NCBI RefSeq assembly: GCF_028694605.1
Contig: NZ_JAQVKP010000003.1
Location: 62,001 to 126,000, forward strand
DNA length: 64,000 bases
Source of the DNA: Sulfurimonas sp.
GTDB taxonomy: Bacteria > Campylobacterota > Campylobacteria > Campylobacterales > Sulfurimonadaceae
Direction of reading: 5' to 3'
How positions within the stretch are numbered: the stretch's first letter is position 1; every line of letters begins with the position of its first letter. The position numbers were made by a program, and so were the translations under genes. Below, in pieces: positions 24,994-36,900 of the stretch. Below the pieces are notes generated by a model. The model was given only the letters and a program-made list of their open reading frames with translations, ran no database searches and was not told the origin of the DNA.

Positions 24994-27900
24994 GCCATTC
25001 CCGCGTTTTGATCGATTTCGATTTGAACGATTGTATCTTGAGCGCTGTTATCGACATACAACTCCTGTGTCTCTTGTTCTGCTCCTGTTGTCATTTCTGT
25101 CATGGTCACCTCTACCTCAATATCGGCAAGCAATGTCGTCTCTTGGGCAAAAACGGTTGTTGCCGCTTCTGAATCAAGCGTAAAGATGGAACTAAGCGGC
25201 ACATTCTCCAAATCAGAACTTTGAGCATCCGGTTCGTTGCTTTGTGCTTCGATTACCATCTCTGCCAAACCATCAAGACGAACAGATTCACTTGATTCTT
25301 CTGTTTCTGTCTGAGTTTGATTAGCAACCGGCGTGATAGGCAAATCGTCTGATGTGTATGTTTCATTATTTGCAAATTTAAAACTTTCCACATTCAAAAC
25401 AGTATCGGTTGCATCTCTGCCCTCAACCGTATCTGCGACGGTAAAGCTGCCGTTGTCGTTTCTCGTGATGGTATATTCGCCGGATGCTCCGCTAAACACC
25501 GCCGTATCATCTTCGTTTCCGCCGTCAATAGTATCGTTACCTGCACCTCCGACTATATAATCATCACCGCTTCCTGCATCAATCGTATCATTTCCGCTTC
25601 CGCCGAATATAGTGTCGTTAGCATCGGTTCCTCTTATAACTTGCGCTGTAGTATCATTACCGTCAATTATGACGCTGACACCGCTTGAAGCTTGAGAGAC
25701 ATTGCCGGAAACATCGGTAGCAGTAGCCGTGATGTTAAATGTTTTTGCATCCGCATCGCTTGCGACGGCAAATACGCCGTTTGTATCGGCAAAAGACCAT
25801 TTGCCGCTTGCATCGGCACTTACCGTCGCTACGGCTTGGGTATCGTTGAAAACCGTCACGATACTGTTTGCCTCTGCCGTTCCGCCGATGGTCAATACAC
25901 CGTTTATATTTGCTATATCACCGATAGTTGGGGTAGCGGTTGCGGTGTCTATAGTCACGGTTTGTGTCGTAGTAGATTTATTGCCGGCTATATCGGTTGC
26001 CACAATGGTTAAGGTATGATTTACACCATCCTCGCTGCCTATTAATTCAGAAACAGTAATCGAATATTTACCGTCTTTATCCGCAAAACCACTGCCCACG
26101 ACTACGGCTTGAGTGTTAACAACCTCTGTAATCTCAACTTTGGCTCCTGCTTCGGCAGTGCCTATGATAGTTGGGGTTGTGTCATTAGTGATGTTGTCAC
26201 CGACTGCTCCGCTGTCACTCTCTGCAAACACGGAGTAGGTAGGTGTAGATGTCAAACCATCGTCTGTAACTGCGTATGTACCGTCCATAAATTTGAAATT
26301 TTCTACATTTTTTACGGTATCCGTACCATCAGCACCCACTACCGTAAATGTTTGTGTGGCTTTATCGTAAGAAATAGTATAGTCGCTTCTGTTGCCGCTA
26401 AAGAGTGCCGTATCATTTCCGCTTCCGCCGTTGATTGTATCGTTACCCGCACCGCCGTTAATCGTATCGTTGCCCGAATACCCGTTTATAGTATCGCCAC
26501 CGGATGTTCCGTCTAATGTTTCATTGTTGGCACCTGAGAATATTGAAATAGTTTGCTCTTCCGTAACGGCTTGGCTTGCGTTGCTTGATTCTGTTGTTAT
26601 AACTTTTACTTTAACATCAAAGTCTGCCGTAGCCTTCGGTGTAATCGTCAATCCCTCAAGCTGATTGCCTAGCAGCGTCCATGTGCCATCACCATTGTTA
26701 ACTCCCGCACTTAACGTCCCTTTGCCGCCTGTGTCTATGACTATTTTCATATTTTCGCTGCCGTCTGTATCTACAAGTGCCGCCGATATTTTGAGCGGTA
26801 TAGCAACACCGGCATCGCCCCTTGTGCTATCTGCTGTGTTTTGGCTTGTGTTGAGTGCGGCTTCATCGGCTGTTGCTATTATCTTGACATCAAGAGTATC
26901 TGTATATGCTTGCGTGGAAGTATCGCCGTTTGAATCTATGGTTTTAACTTCTACACCTATGGCAAAATCACCGCTCGCATGTGCCGGAGCCGTAAATTTC
27001 AAACTCAACAAATCAGTCGGCTGCAATCTTGGCGTATCTATGACCCAAGTACCGACTTGCTCTCCTGCATGTCCCATGTTAAACGCTCCGCCTTCAGGAA
27101 CATTTTTCAAAACAACACTTATAGATTCGCTGCCGTCGGTATCGCTAAGCCCTACATTAATCGGCGTAGAGACTGCCGCACCGTCACTTGTGCCTGTCTC
27201 TGTCACGGTGGCATCAAGAGCTGAAACGGTTGCTTCACTTGCTACGGGGTCAACAACTACGCTAAATGAGTGGGCCTCGCTTTGGCTAATCTGGGCGGTT
27301 GCCAAGTCATAGTTATAAGCTTTGACGCTTAACTCTATGTTTCCGCTCCATCCCTCATCAGGCTGTATATGAGCATTTTGCGCCTGCGTTTTTGTAAGCA
27401 CCCAAGTTGTAGTTTCATCTGCATTTACCTCTCTTATGGCACCGCATAACGCTCCGTTTGCATCCACAAGTGTCGCACCGAGCGGCACCCCGCTGATAAC
27501 AACGGATGCTATCTCGCTTCCGTCGCTATCTTCTTGCATGACATTAAGTCCCAGAGAAACTTTTTGGTTTTCGGCCATATGAGCATCTTGCGGCGTAAGT
27601 GAAATATTTATATCGTCCGCCTGTGATGCAAGCGACACTTTAAACTCTTGGTTTGTGACTGTTTTTTGTACGCTGCCGTCACTCCACACATAACTGGCTT
27701 TAAATGCAAACTCACCGTGAACATTTGCAGGCGGAAGTGCTTGAAGAGATGAGAGTTTGGCACTATCGACACTATATACACCCTCATTTTGGCTTATCTC
27801 GCTTCCATCGGAATATCTAAGCGTCCAACCTTCTGAAGGAGTGATATCTATATTGCCCGCCACTTTCTCGCTTCCGTCTGTGTCTGAGGAGTGTATGTTT

Positions 27901-30900
27901 AGATTTAGATTTATAACTTCGCCTTCGTCGGTCTCCGTTGATGAGATACCCTCTATCACAGAATCATCAACCTTGGAATCAATAGTTATACTCCAAGGCG
28001 AAGGCGAGACATTTACAACACCGCCGCTTGAATTGTCCGTATCCAGTATGGTTAGATTTTGTACGGTTACGTCTCCGCTATAGTCATCGTTTGGAACTAT
28101 TTTTATGCTTGAGATGTCGGTAGTTACATATTTTCCATCAGGCAGTCTGTATGCGTTTGATGAAACCATTGTTCCGTTTGTAACGCTTGAGGCATCAAAA
28201 ATAACTGCGTAAGAGTGTCCCTCTTGTGCGCCTGATATGTTTAGAGCAAATCCGTTGCCGTCTTCAGATACACTTCCTACACCCACCTGCAATGACAAGT
28301 CCAAACCATCCGCTATGGTGGAAGTGCCGCTGCCCGTTCCATCGGCGATAGGAGTACCGTTTTGGTTATAGTTTATGGCAAATGTATCTATATCGCCTAC
28401 TTTATAGTCTCCGTCATTTTCTATCGTCACGGCTCTTGCTTGAAGATTTAGGCTGCCGTCTCCGTTTAATGAAGTGATATTTATCTTAGCATCCCCAAAA
28501 TCAGCCTCTTTCACCAACCATATACCGTTACCTACGCTTATACCGCCTTGTACAACCCAAGATGTGTTGTTTGTAACAGTGGAATCATTTTCGATTATAT
28601 AGTAACGAGACTCGCTGGTATCGTTATCAAGCATAGTGCCTTGAGTGATAACAGACGAGAGTGGTGCAGAAACAACATCAACGACTACTGTTTCAGAGAC
28701 GGTAGTCGTTTCAAGAATCGTTGTTGTTGGCAAACTAGATGTATCACTCATTTCACTGGTAGTGGTTTCACCGGTTTTGAGTGCGTCATTGGTACCGCTT
28801 GCAACTAAGTTGCTATTTGCATCCAAATCATAAGTTGAACCATCTGCGAAAATTACTTTTTCAAAATCATGCACATACCCTTTGAGGCTGTTCCAGTTGT
28901 TTTTGACATTGACATCACCAAATTTAATTGTGTCATAGCCTGTTCCGCCATAGATATGTCCTGTTATGGCTTGTCCGGTTTGTGCATAGTCATTGCCGCT
29001 TCCCATGTAAATCGTTCCGCTAAAATGTTCACCTGAGATGAAGGTATCGTTGCCGTCGCCGGCGTCAACCATACCTTTGTTCATTTGACGGGTTTGAATA
29101 TGGTCATCGCCTGCGCCGCCGTAGATTTTCGCCGTTGAATCAAAATGCTCGTTACCATAAATATGGTCGTTTCCTTCACCTAAATCTACCGTTCCTTTGG
29201 TTAGTTGTCTTGCATACACTTGGTCGTCACCTGCACCCAAAGTATTGTTGCCGGAAGAGTGTTCACCAAAGTACATTTTATCATCACCTGCTCCCAGTGT
29301 TACATCAGCAGAGCTTTTTTGGGTTTGATTGTATTTGACATAATCTGCATTATCGGTACCGGTGAAGTCTGAACCATCATGAGTGTTAAATGTTTTGGTA
29401 GCCGTAAAGCCGGTTGCCTGCGTTGCACCATTGGTATCAGCTTCAACAAAAGCCGTTGTAGTAGTTTGATAATATTTGCCGGTTGCCGAATCGTACGACA
29501 CACCTGATGGGAGATTACTGTTGTCGATAACTTCAGTCGTTGTGGTTGTGGTCGTTGTTGTGGTAACGGTATAACCGCCGCTACTACCGACTACAAACGA
29601 GATATTGTCAAACTCTCCATTGGCATAAGTTCCACCCGTTAAAACTTGTGACATTACTATTGTCGCAGTAGTTGCACCGTCTGGAATGGTGCCGCTGAGA
29701 GTATCGATTGCATTAAAGCCTATATCTGCCGTCATGGCTCCGGTTGAAAATTCACCTAAAACATTTCCGTTTGCATCTTTAAATACAACTTTTAACTCAC
29801 CCGTATCGTTATCGTTGTTGTATCCTGCAAAATCGGCATTGAGCTTAAACTCATTGCCCTCTACATTTGAAATATCAATATCTTGGTGAGCTACCGTAGT
29901 TCCTCTGCCTAAGAATATATTGCCGGTTCTATCTCCATCCGCATCTTCATAGGTTTTTCTCGTCGTAATAACTAAATCCCCACTATCGGTTATCCAGTAT
30001 TTTTCGCCTGATTCAGCATCTCCATTTATTACAAGATTGTTAGACCACTTAGCTGAACCGCTTGTTATACTCACATCATTAGCCTCAAACCCGCTTACAC
30101 CGTCAGCCACACCTTTCATATCTACACTGATACTTGTAGTAATCTCTTTTGTAGTAACTTCTGCATTCCCATCCAAATTTGTAGTTTCACTATCGACAAT
30201 CACTCTTTTAAATATTATACCGCCAAAATCTACATTTGAATTTTCAGGGGCTTTTATCATTATTGCGTTAGCTTGTGCATTGCTTAGAGTTATTTCGCTT
30301 CCGCTGCTTGTATATGATGTCGCTCCGCCGTCAAAACTGTAGCTTATGCCATTTGGTATAGTTAGCTTGACACTTCCCTCTTGAATACTTTCGCTTGTCT
30401 CTGCCCCGCCCATAGGAAGATTTAGATTTGTCCATGTGTCTTCCGTACTCGTGATGCTTTGTGAAGTAGCATAATCCTCAACTATACCTGCAACATTTAC
30501 ATTAAAAGGAATATTTACAATTTCTGTATCGCCGCTGTTTTCCAGTGAAATTGCTTTAAAGTTTAGCGATATCTCGCCGCTAAAATTTTGGCTCGGCAAT
30601 ATTTGCAGTTTATATGAACCCTCGCTTATATTTTGCATAAGCGTTTCATCCAGTTTCCAGTCAGTAGCGGAGTCTGATAATTTTGAGAGGCTCATACCGC
30701 TCATATCATTCACAACATTGCCGTCACTATCCAGCAAACGGATTTGAGCGCTTGTAGGAATGCTTTCTATAACTCCGTACAGATGTTCACTGCCGTCTGC
30801 ATCGTTAAGATTTGCTTTTAAGTCAAGGGTTATCCAGCTGTCCTCATCCCCAGATGCGCTTGCACTCGCCACTACCGTATCCGCCGTTGCATTTACGACT

Positions 30901-33900
30901 ACTTTTAGTGTTTGTGAAGCAGTCGCCGTATCTAAGTTGCTTGACTCTGTTGAAGTTGCACTTATATTTAGGTCAAAATCGGCATCACTATTTAAAGGCG
31001 GTTGGATATATAGATTGTTTAGCTCGGAGCCGCCGACCACACACTTGCCGCCGACCACGTTTAGCTCTGTATTGCCGTTAAATAGTTTTGCTCCATCGGG
31101 GATACCCTCAATAGTAATACTCAAAGTCTCGCTGCCGTCAACATCCGTAAGGGAAGATTTTATATCAAGTTCTATTTTTGTATCTTCATCTCCCGAAGCT
31201 GTTTTTACGCTCAATACAGGAGTATCCGCATCTGCTTCTACACTTACGCTCAAATCTTTACTAATGTTCTTGGCAACCGCATTTTCAGAACCCTCTTTAT
31301 CATTAACGGTGGCGCTTAGTTTAAATGCAAGGCTTCCGCTAAAATTGTAAGGCGGTTTGAACTCTACGGAACTTATCGAATCGGTAGGAACACTTACGCT
31401 TTGTGTGGTTGAAGTTATGACCACGTCCACCGAAGCATATTTTATGTGGCTGCCGACAGGCAAAGAGGTAATCTTATAATTACTTATAGATTCGCTGCCA
31501 TCGCCCATAACTGTTCCAAGATTTAGGCTAAAGTATCTGTCCTCGGTTCCGCTTACATTTTCATTTGTGATGGTAGAGTCAGTTGCGTCCGGCGTTACGG
31601 TAATAGTCATGTTTTTGGTATCGATTTTTGTTTCACCGCCTGCTGCAACATCACCGGAGAGTTCTTTTGTTGTTGTTTCTACCGTAAGTGTAAAGTCCGC
31701 ACTTGAGTTGGAAGCAGGGAGTATTTTCAAACCTTTTACGAAGTTTTGGAAATCAGCGGCACTCATACTGTTTGTCAATGTATATGTGGTAGAGCCTGTT
31801 TCAGATGTGAAAAGTGTCACTCCGTTTGCATCTTGTATAGAAGCGCCAACCGGTATAGACTTTATGGAGATAGCATCATATACTTCACTGCTATCACCAT
31901 CTTTTAGTGATATACCTATATTTAGTGTTTTTGCCGTATCTTCAACCGTAGAGATTCCGCTAACGCTTATATTTGTTCCGTCCGCTACTGCTTTTACATT
32001 CAAATCTATTGTAAAATTTGCGGACTCTACCGTATTTCCGCTTCCGTCTTGAGAAGATGCTTTTACTGTTATATCACTTAAATCAACATCTGAATTGCTG
32101 TATGGTTTTAGCTGTATAGTAGGGTAAGATGCCGCTGCCGCCGAGCTTGGAATATTTATGGAAACTAAACCGCTAGCATTAGCCGCTTGAGCCACACCAT
32201 TTACCAAAACGACACTATTACCAAGATTTCCAAGTGTGATGGTATGTGTTTCGCTTCCGTCAAAATCCCCAAATGTCACATTATTTTTTATTGTATCGGT
32301 AATATTTACAGTTACATCTTCATTTGTAGATACCCTTAAATCGGTAGCATTAATACTAACCGCATCTGTAACCGGAGTAATATTGAAACTAGCTGTTGCA
32401 GAAGAAGTTCCGCCTTTGCCATCCGAAACGGTATATGTAAAACTAGCTGCCCCGCTATAATTTGCAGTAGGTGTAAATGTTATAGTACCGTCATTGTTTA
32501 GTACAACTGTTCCGTTTGTGGCACTTTGAACACTCTGTATAGACAGTAAATCATGGTTTGTGTCCACATCCGTATCATTTGCAAGCAAATCGCCAACATT
32601 GATAACTACGGCATTGTCTTCTAGGTGTACGCCCTCTATAGTGTCTGCTTTGGCTATCGGAGCATCGTTTGTACCGGTTATGGTTATAGTTAGCGTTGCA
32701 CTGTTTGTTATATTTCCTGCATCATCTTTGGCTGTATATGTAAATGTATCGGTTGTACTCTCGCCGGCTGCTAAGAACTGGGTTTTTACGGTATCTACGG
32801 CATATGTGTATGAACCGTTTTGATTTACGACCAGATTTCCATACTGCCCGACACCCGTTGTTAGCGTATTTAAAGTATGGACGTCGTTTGTAAAGCTTCC
32901 CTGCGTACCGTCATTTGCAAAAAGGCTACCCGTTATGGCAGTTCCGTCCTCGCCGATTGTATTTGTATCATTGAGTGCATTTGTTGTTGTATCTGTTTTA
33001 AATAGCAGATTTTGGGTGTTTGTATTTCCGGCTGTATCAGTAATAGTCGCTGCTATATTATGAGTTCCATCGCTAAGCACACTAGAAGTAAAGCTCCATT
33101 GTCCATTTGTTACGGTTGCCAATCCTTTTGACACCCCATCAACAAATATCTCTACTTGAGCCGTATCTGCCGGAGCTATGCCGGTAAATGTCGGGGTTGT
33201 ATCATTTGTTAGATTATCGGTAGAGCTGATACCGCTGTCGCTTGCTGCTATAAGGTCAACATTTGTAGATACAGTCGTGTCAACCGTTATCGATTGGGTA
33301 GCTGTTGCAGAGTTGCCTGCCGTATCGGTTGCAGTTACCGTTAGGTTATGGGTACCGTTGCCTAGTACCGTTGTTGTAATGGAGTAAGTACCATCAGCCG
33401 CCACAACTCCGCTTCCCACCACGGTATTGCCGTCTTTGATAGTTACCACAGAACCGGCTTCGCCAACTCCATTGATAGTAGGTGTAGTATCGTTGGTGAT
33501 ATTATCGCTGTTTGATTTTCCTGAGTCGCTTGCGGCGTCTAGGTCTGCCGTAATAGCCGTCAGTGTATCCACAATTATCGTTTGTTCCGTAAATGCTATA
33601 TTTCCTGCTGCGTCTGTAGCCGTAACGGTAAGTTTTTGCGTACCCTCAGCCAATGCCGAGGTTGTGATAGAGTAGTTGCCGCTGCTATCAGCCGTGCCGG
33701 TTCCTACAATATTTCCGTTTGCATCTTTTATGGTTACCGTCGCTCCGTTTTCCGTAGTACCCGTGATTGTCGGCGTGTTGTCTTTTGTGATATTGTCAGA
33801 GTTAGATAAGCCGGTGTCGCTTGCAGCTGTTATGTCTGCCGTTGGTGCCAGAGTGTAGCCATCAGGCGTAATATTAAGAGTTACCGTAGCCGTATCCGTT

Positions 33901-36900
33901 CCGCCTTGACCGTCACTTATGGTATAAGCAAATGTCACAGCTCCGTTATAGTTTGCTTCCGGAGCAAATACTACATTGCCATCTACTAGAGACACCGTAC
34001 CGTGAGTAGCATCTTGCACGCTTGTGATTGTTAATGTATCTCCATCTACATCCGTATCGTTGGCTAGGAGTTTTGATTTGGCAATAGTTATTGATGTGTC
34101 TTCTAATCCAACGATATTTACACCCGCTCCGGCATCATCTACAGCTACCGGTGCGTCATTTGTGCCATTTACAGATAGCGTCAGCGTACTTGTAGAAATT
34201 CCGCCCTCACCGTCAGAAACCGTGTAGCTAAATGTTTCGCTTACGCTCTCGCCGACACCTAACGCTTGGATAGCAGGGTTTGCATTGTTTGGCGTATATG
34301 TATAGCTTCCATCGCTATTTAGAGTAAGTGTTCCATATTGACCGTCATAAGTACCCGCATTTGCTACACTTAACACTTGTCCGTCGTTTGCAAGCTGCCC
34401 GTATTTGCCGGTAGAGTTGTTGGCGTCGGAATCATTTGCAAGTACATTACCGGTTACCGAAATGGCATCTTCTGCTACACTATTTGTATCGGCTATAGTA
34501 TCTGCCTCATGATTGATAAATATCTTTTGGCTTATCCAGTCAGTTATATTTCCTGCACTATCGGCCATTTTTACATCTACATGGAATTGGTCAAAACCAT
34601 ACTGCCAGTCAGACTGAGCATATTCAAAATCTCCGGGAGTGAATATCCAGTCGCCGTTTTGCTTAACGGTAATCGTCCCTTGGTCTGTAATGCGTGAGTA
34701 CTCTCCGTTTGCATCAAAAATATTTGCACCTTCTACCGAGTTTCCGGCGGTATAGTTAGTTTCAAACTGCTGCGACCATCTAATGCCTACAATATCGGCA
34801 CTGCCATCAACATGTGAGCCATTTTCATATGTGGTTGTAACTCCGTTTTTAGTCACACTGATATGGCCGGTAAAGAAGTTGCCCGTAGCAATGTCGCTAC
34901 TATCTCCTCTGCCATAAGGTGTTGCATGGTCATTGTCTTGCACTGTCAATATATCGCCTTGGATAAACGTATTTGCAACCAAATCCACGCTATGGACCGA
35001 ATCAACGGTTGAAGTGACACTGTTGCCGGCCGTATCTGTTGAAACTACGCTTACGGTAAAGTTCGTATCATTCGCAAGGTCGTCTCCGGCTACACTAAAG
35101 CTAAATGTTCCGTCAGCTCCTATGGTTGTTGTATATGCCGTACCATTAATTTCTGTCGATACGCTGTCTCCTGCTTTAATATCTCCGCCGATTGCGCTTC
35201 CGCTTACAGTGATTGTTGAATTGGACTCAGCGGCATTGATAACACCATCAGCTGTAATCGGGTTAACACTAACCGTTCCTGCGGTAGCAGATATGTCTGC
35301 ATCAAGAGCAGTTGCGCTTGCAGTTGATGAGCTGTTTCCTGCCACATCAGATAGTATTGCAGTTACGCCTGCGTTTGGAGCCACATCTACAGATACACCA
35401 TTTGCGATGTCACTGGCTGTAAGTGTTACGGAAGTTGAAGTTCCGTTTACAGTGTAAGTTAGTGTATCGCCAACGCTTGAACCGACTACGCTTATTGTAG
35501 CTTTTACGGTTCCATCGTTTCCAAGCTCAGCTTTATTATAAATTCCGTCACTGTTTGCATCAGCAGCTTCAAGTGTGATTGTTGGGGTAGCTATCTTAGT
35601 ATCTATAGTTAGTGTTTGTGTAGCAGTTGCGACATTTCCGGCTATGTCGGCAGCTGTTATCGTGAGAGTTTGAGTACCGTCTGGGAGAGCTGAGGTTGTG
35701 ATGGAGTATGTTCCGTCTGCCCCGACGATAGCCGTGCCTACTTGGTTGCCGCCTGCGTCCGTGATAACAACGCTTGAACCTGCTTCTCCGCTTCCCGTGA
35801 TGGTTGGGGTGTTGTCTTTGGTGATGTTATCGGTTGTTGTTCCGGCTGTTCCTGCTCCTGCCGAATCGGATACATCTGCCAAATCGACTGTTACGTTTGT
35901 TGTTGTGTCAACGCTTAGTGTTTGGGTTGTGGTTGCGGAGTTGCCTGCTTTATCAACAGCTGTGATGGCGGCTGTATAGTTTCCATCGGCAAGAGCGGAT
36001 GCGGTTACGCTCCAACTCCCGTTATCTGCTACTGTGGTTGTCAGTGTCTGTCCGCCTATTAAAACCGTTATGGCAGAGCCTGCTTCTCCTACTCCCTCAA
36101 TCGTTGGGGTGTTGTCGTTTGTTAGGTTATCGGTTGTTGTTCCGGCTGTTCCTGCTCCTGCCGAATCTGACGTGTCTGAGAGGTTGGCTGTTACGGTTGT
36201 TGTTGTGTCAACTGCATGAGTTGAATCGCCGATTGAAGTAACAGTATTGCCGACTGCGTCAAAGCTTACTACGCTTACCGTAAAATCCGTATCAGCTACA
36301 AGATCGGCTCCTGCCACATTCGCAAATGTGAATGTTCCGTCATTCTTTAGGGTCGTAGTGTAAGCAGTGCCGTTGATTGAGGTTGTAACCACATCGCCTG
36401 CTTTGATATCTCCGCCAAGGGCAGTTCCTGTTACATTTACGCTTGAGTCGGCTTCGGTGGCGTTAATTATGTCATCAGCCGTAATTGGATCTACAACCAC
36501 TGCTCCTGCCTCTGCACTCAAATCGACCGTAATATCCCTTGAAGCTTCAGAAGTTACGCTGTTTCCTGCATTGTCTGCCGAAGCTACCGATACCGACACG
36601 GAGTTGTCTGCAACCAAATCAGATGTTGCAACTTCAACCAAAAACGCTCCGTCTGCTTGAACTGTGGTTGTATAGCTGGTTCCATTTACTACAACCATTA
36701 CAATGTCGCCCTCAGATATATCCCCGCCTATCGCCGTTCCGCTAATTGTGATTGTTTGTGCTCCTGATTCAGCTGCGCTTATGATATCATCTCCGGCAAT
36801 TGCGGAGATTGTCACGGTTCCTGCCTCTGCAATTGTATCTACCATGATATCTTCTGTTGTGACCCCGGACAACTCATCAGGCGTTATACTCGCTTCATGA

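Noticed and set aside
25333-36900. Many plus-strand open frames of 60-215 codons opposite the adhesin gene
   Set aside because: They are antisense to a single 4106-codon frame with clear domains, follow its repeat pattern, and lack ribosome sites and recognisable products.
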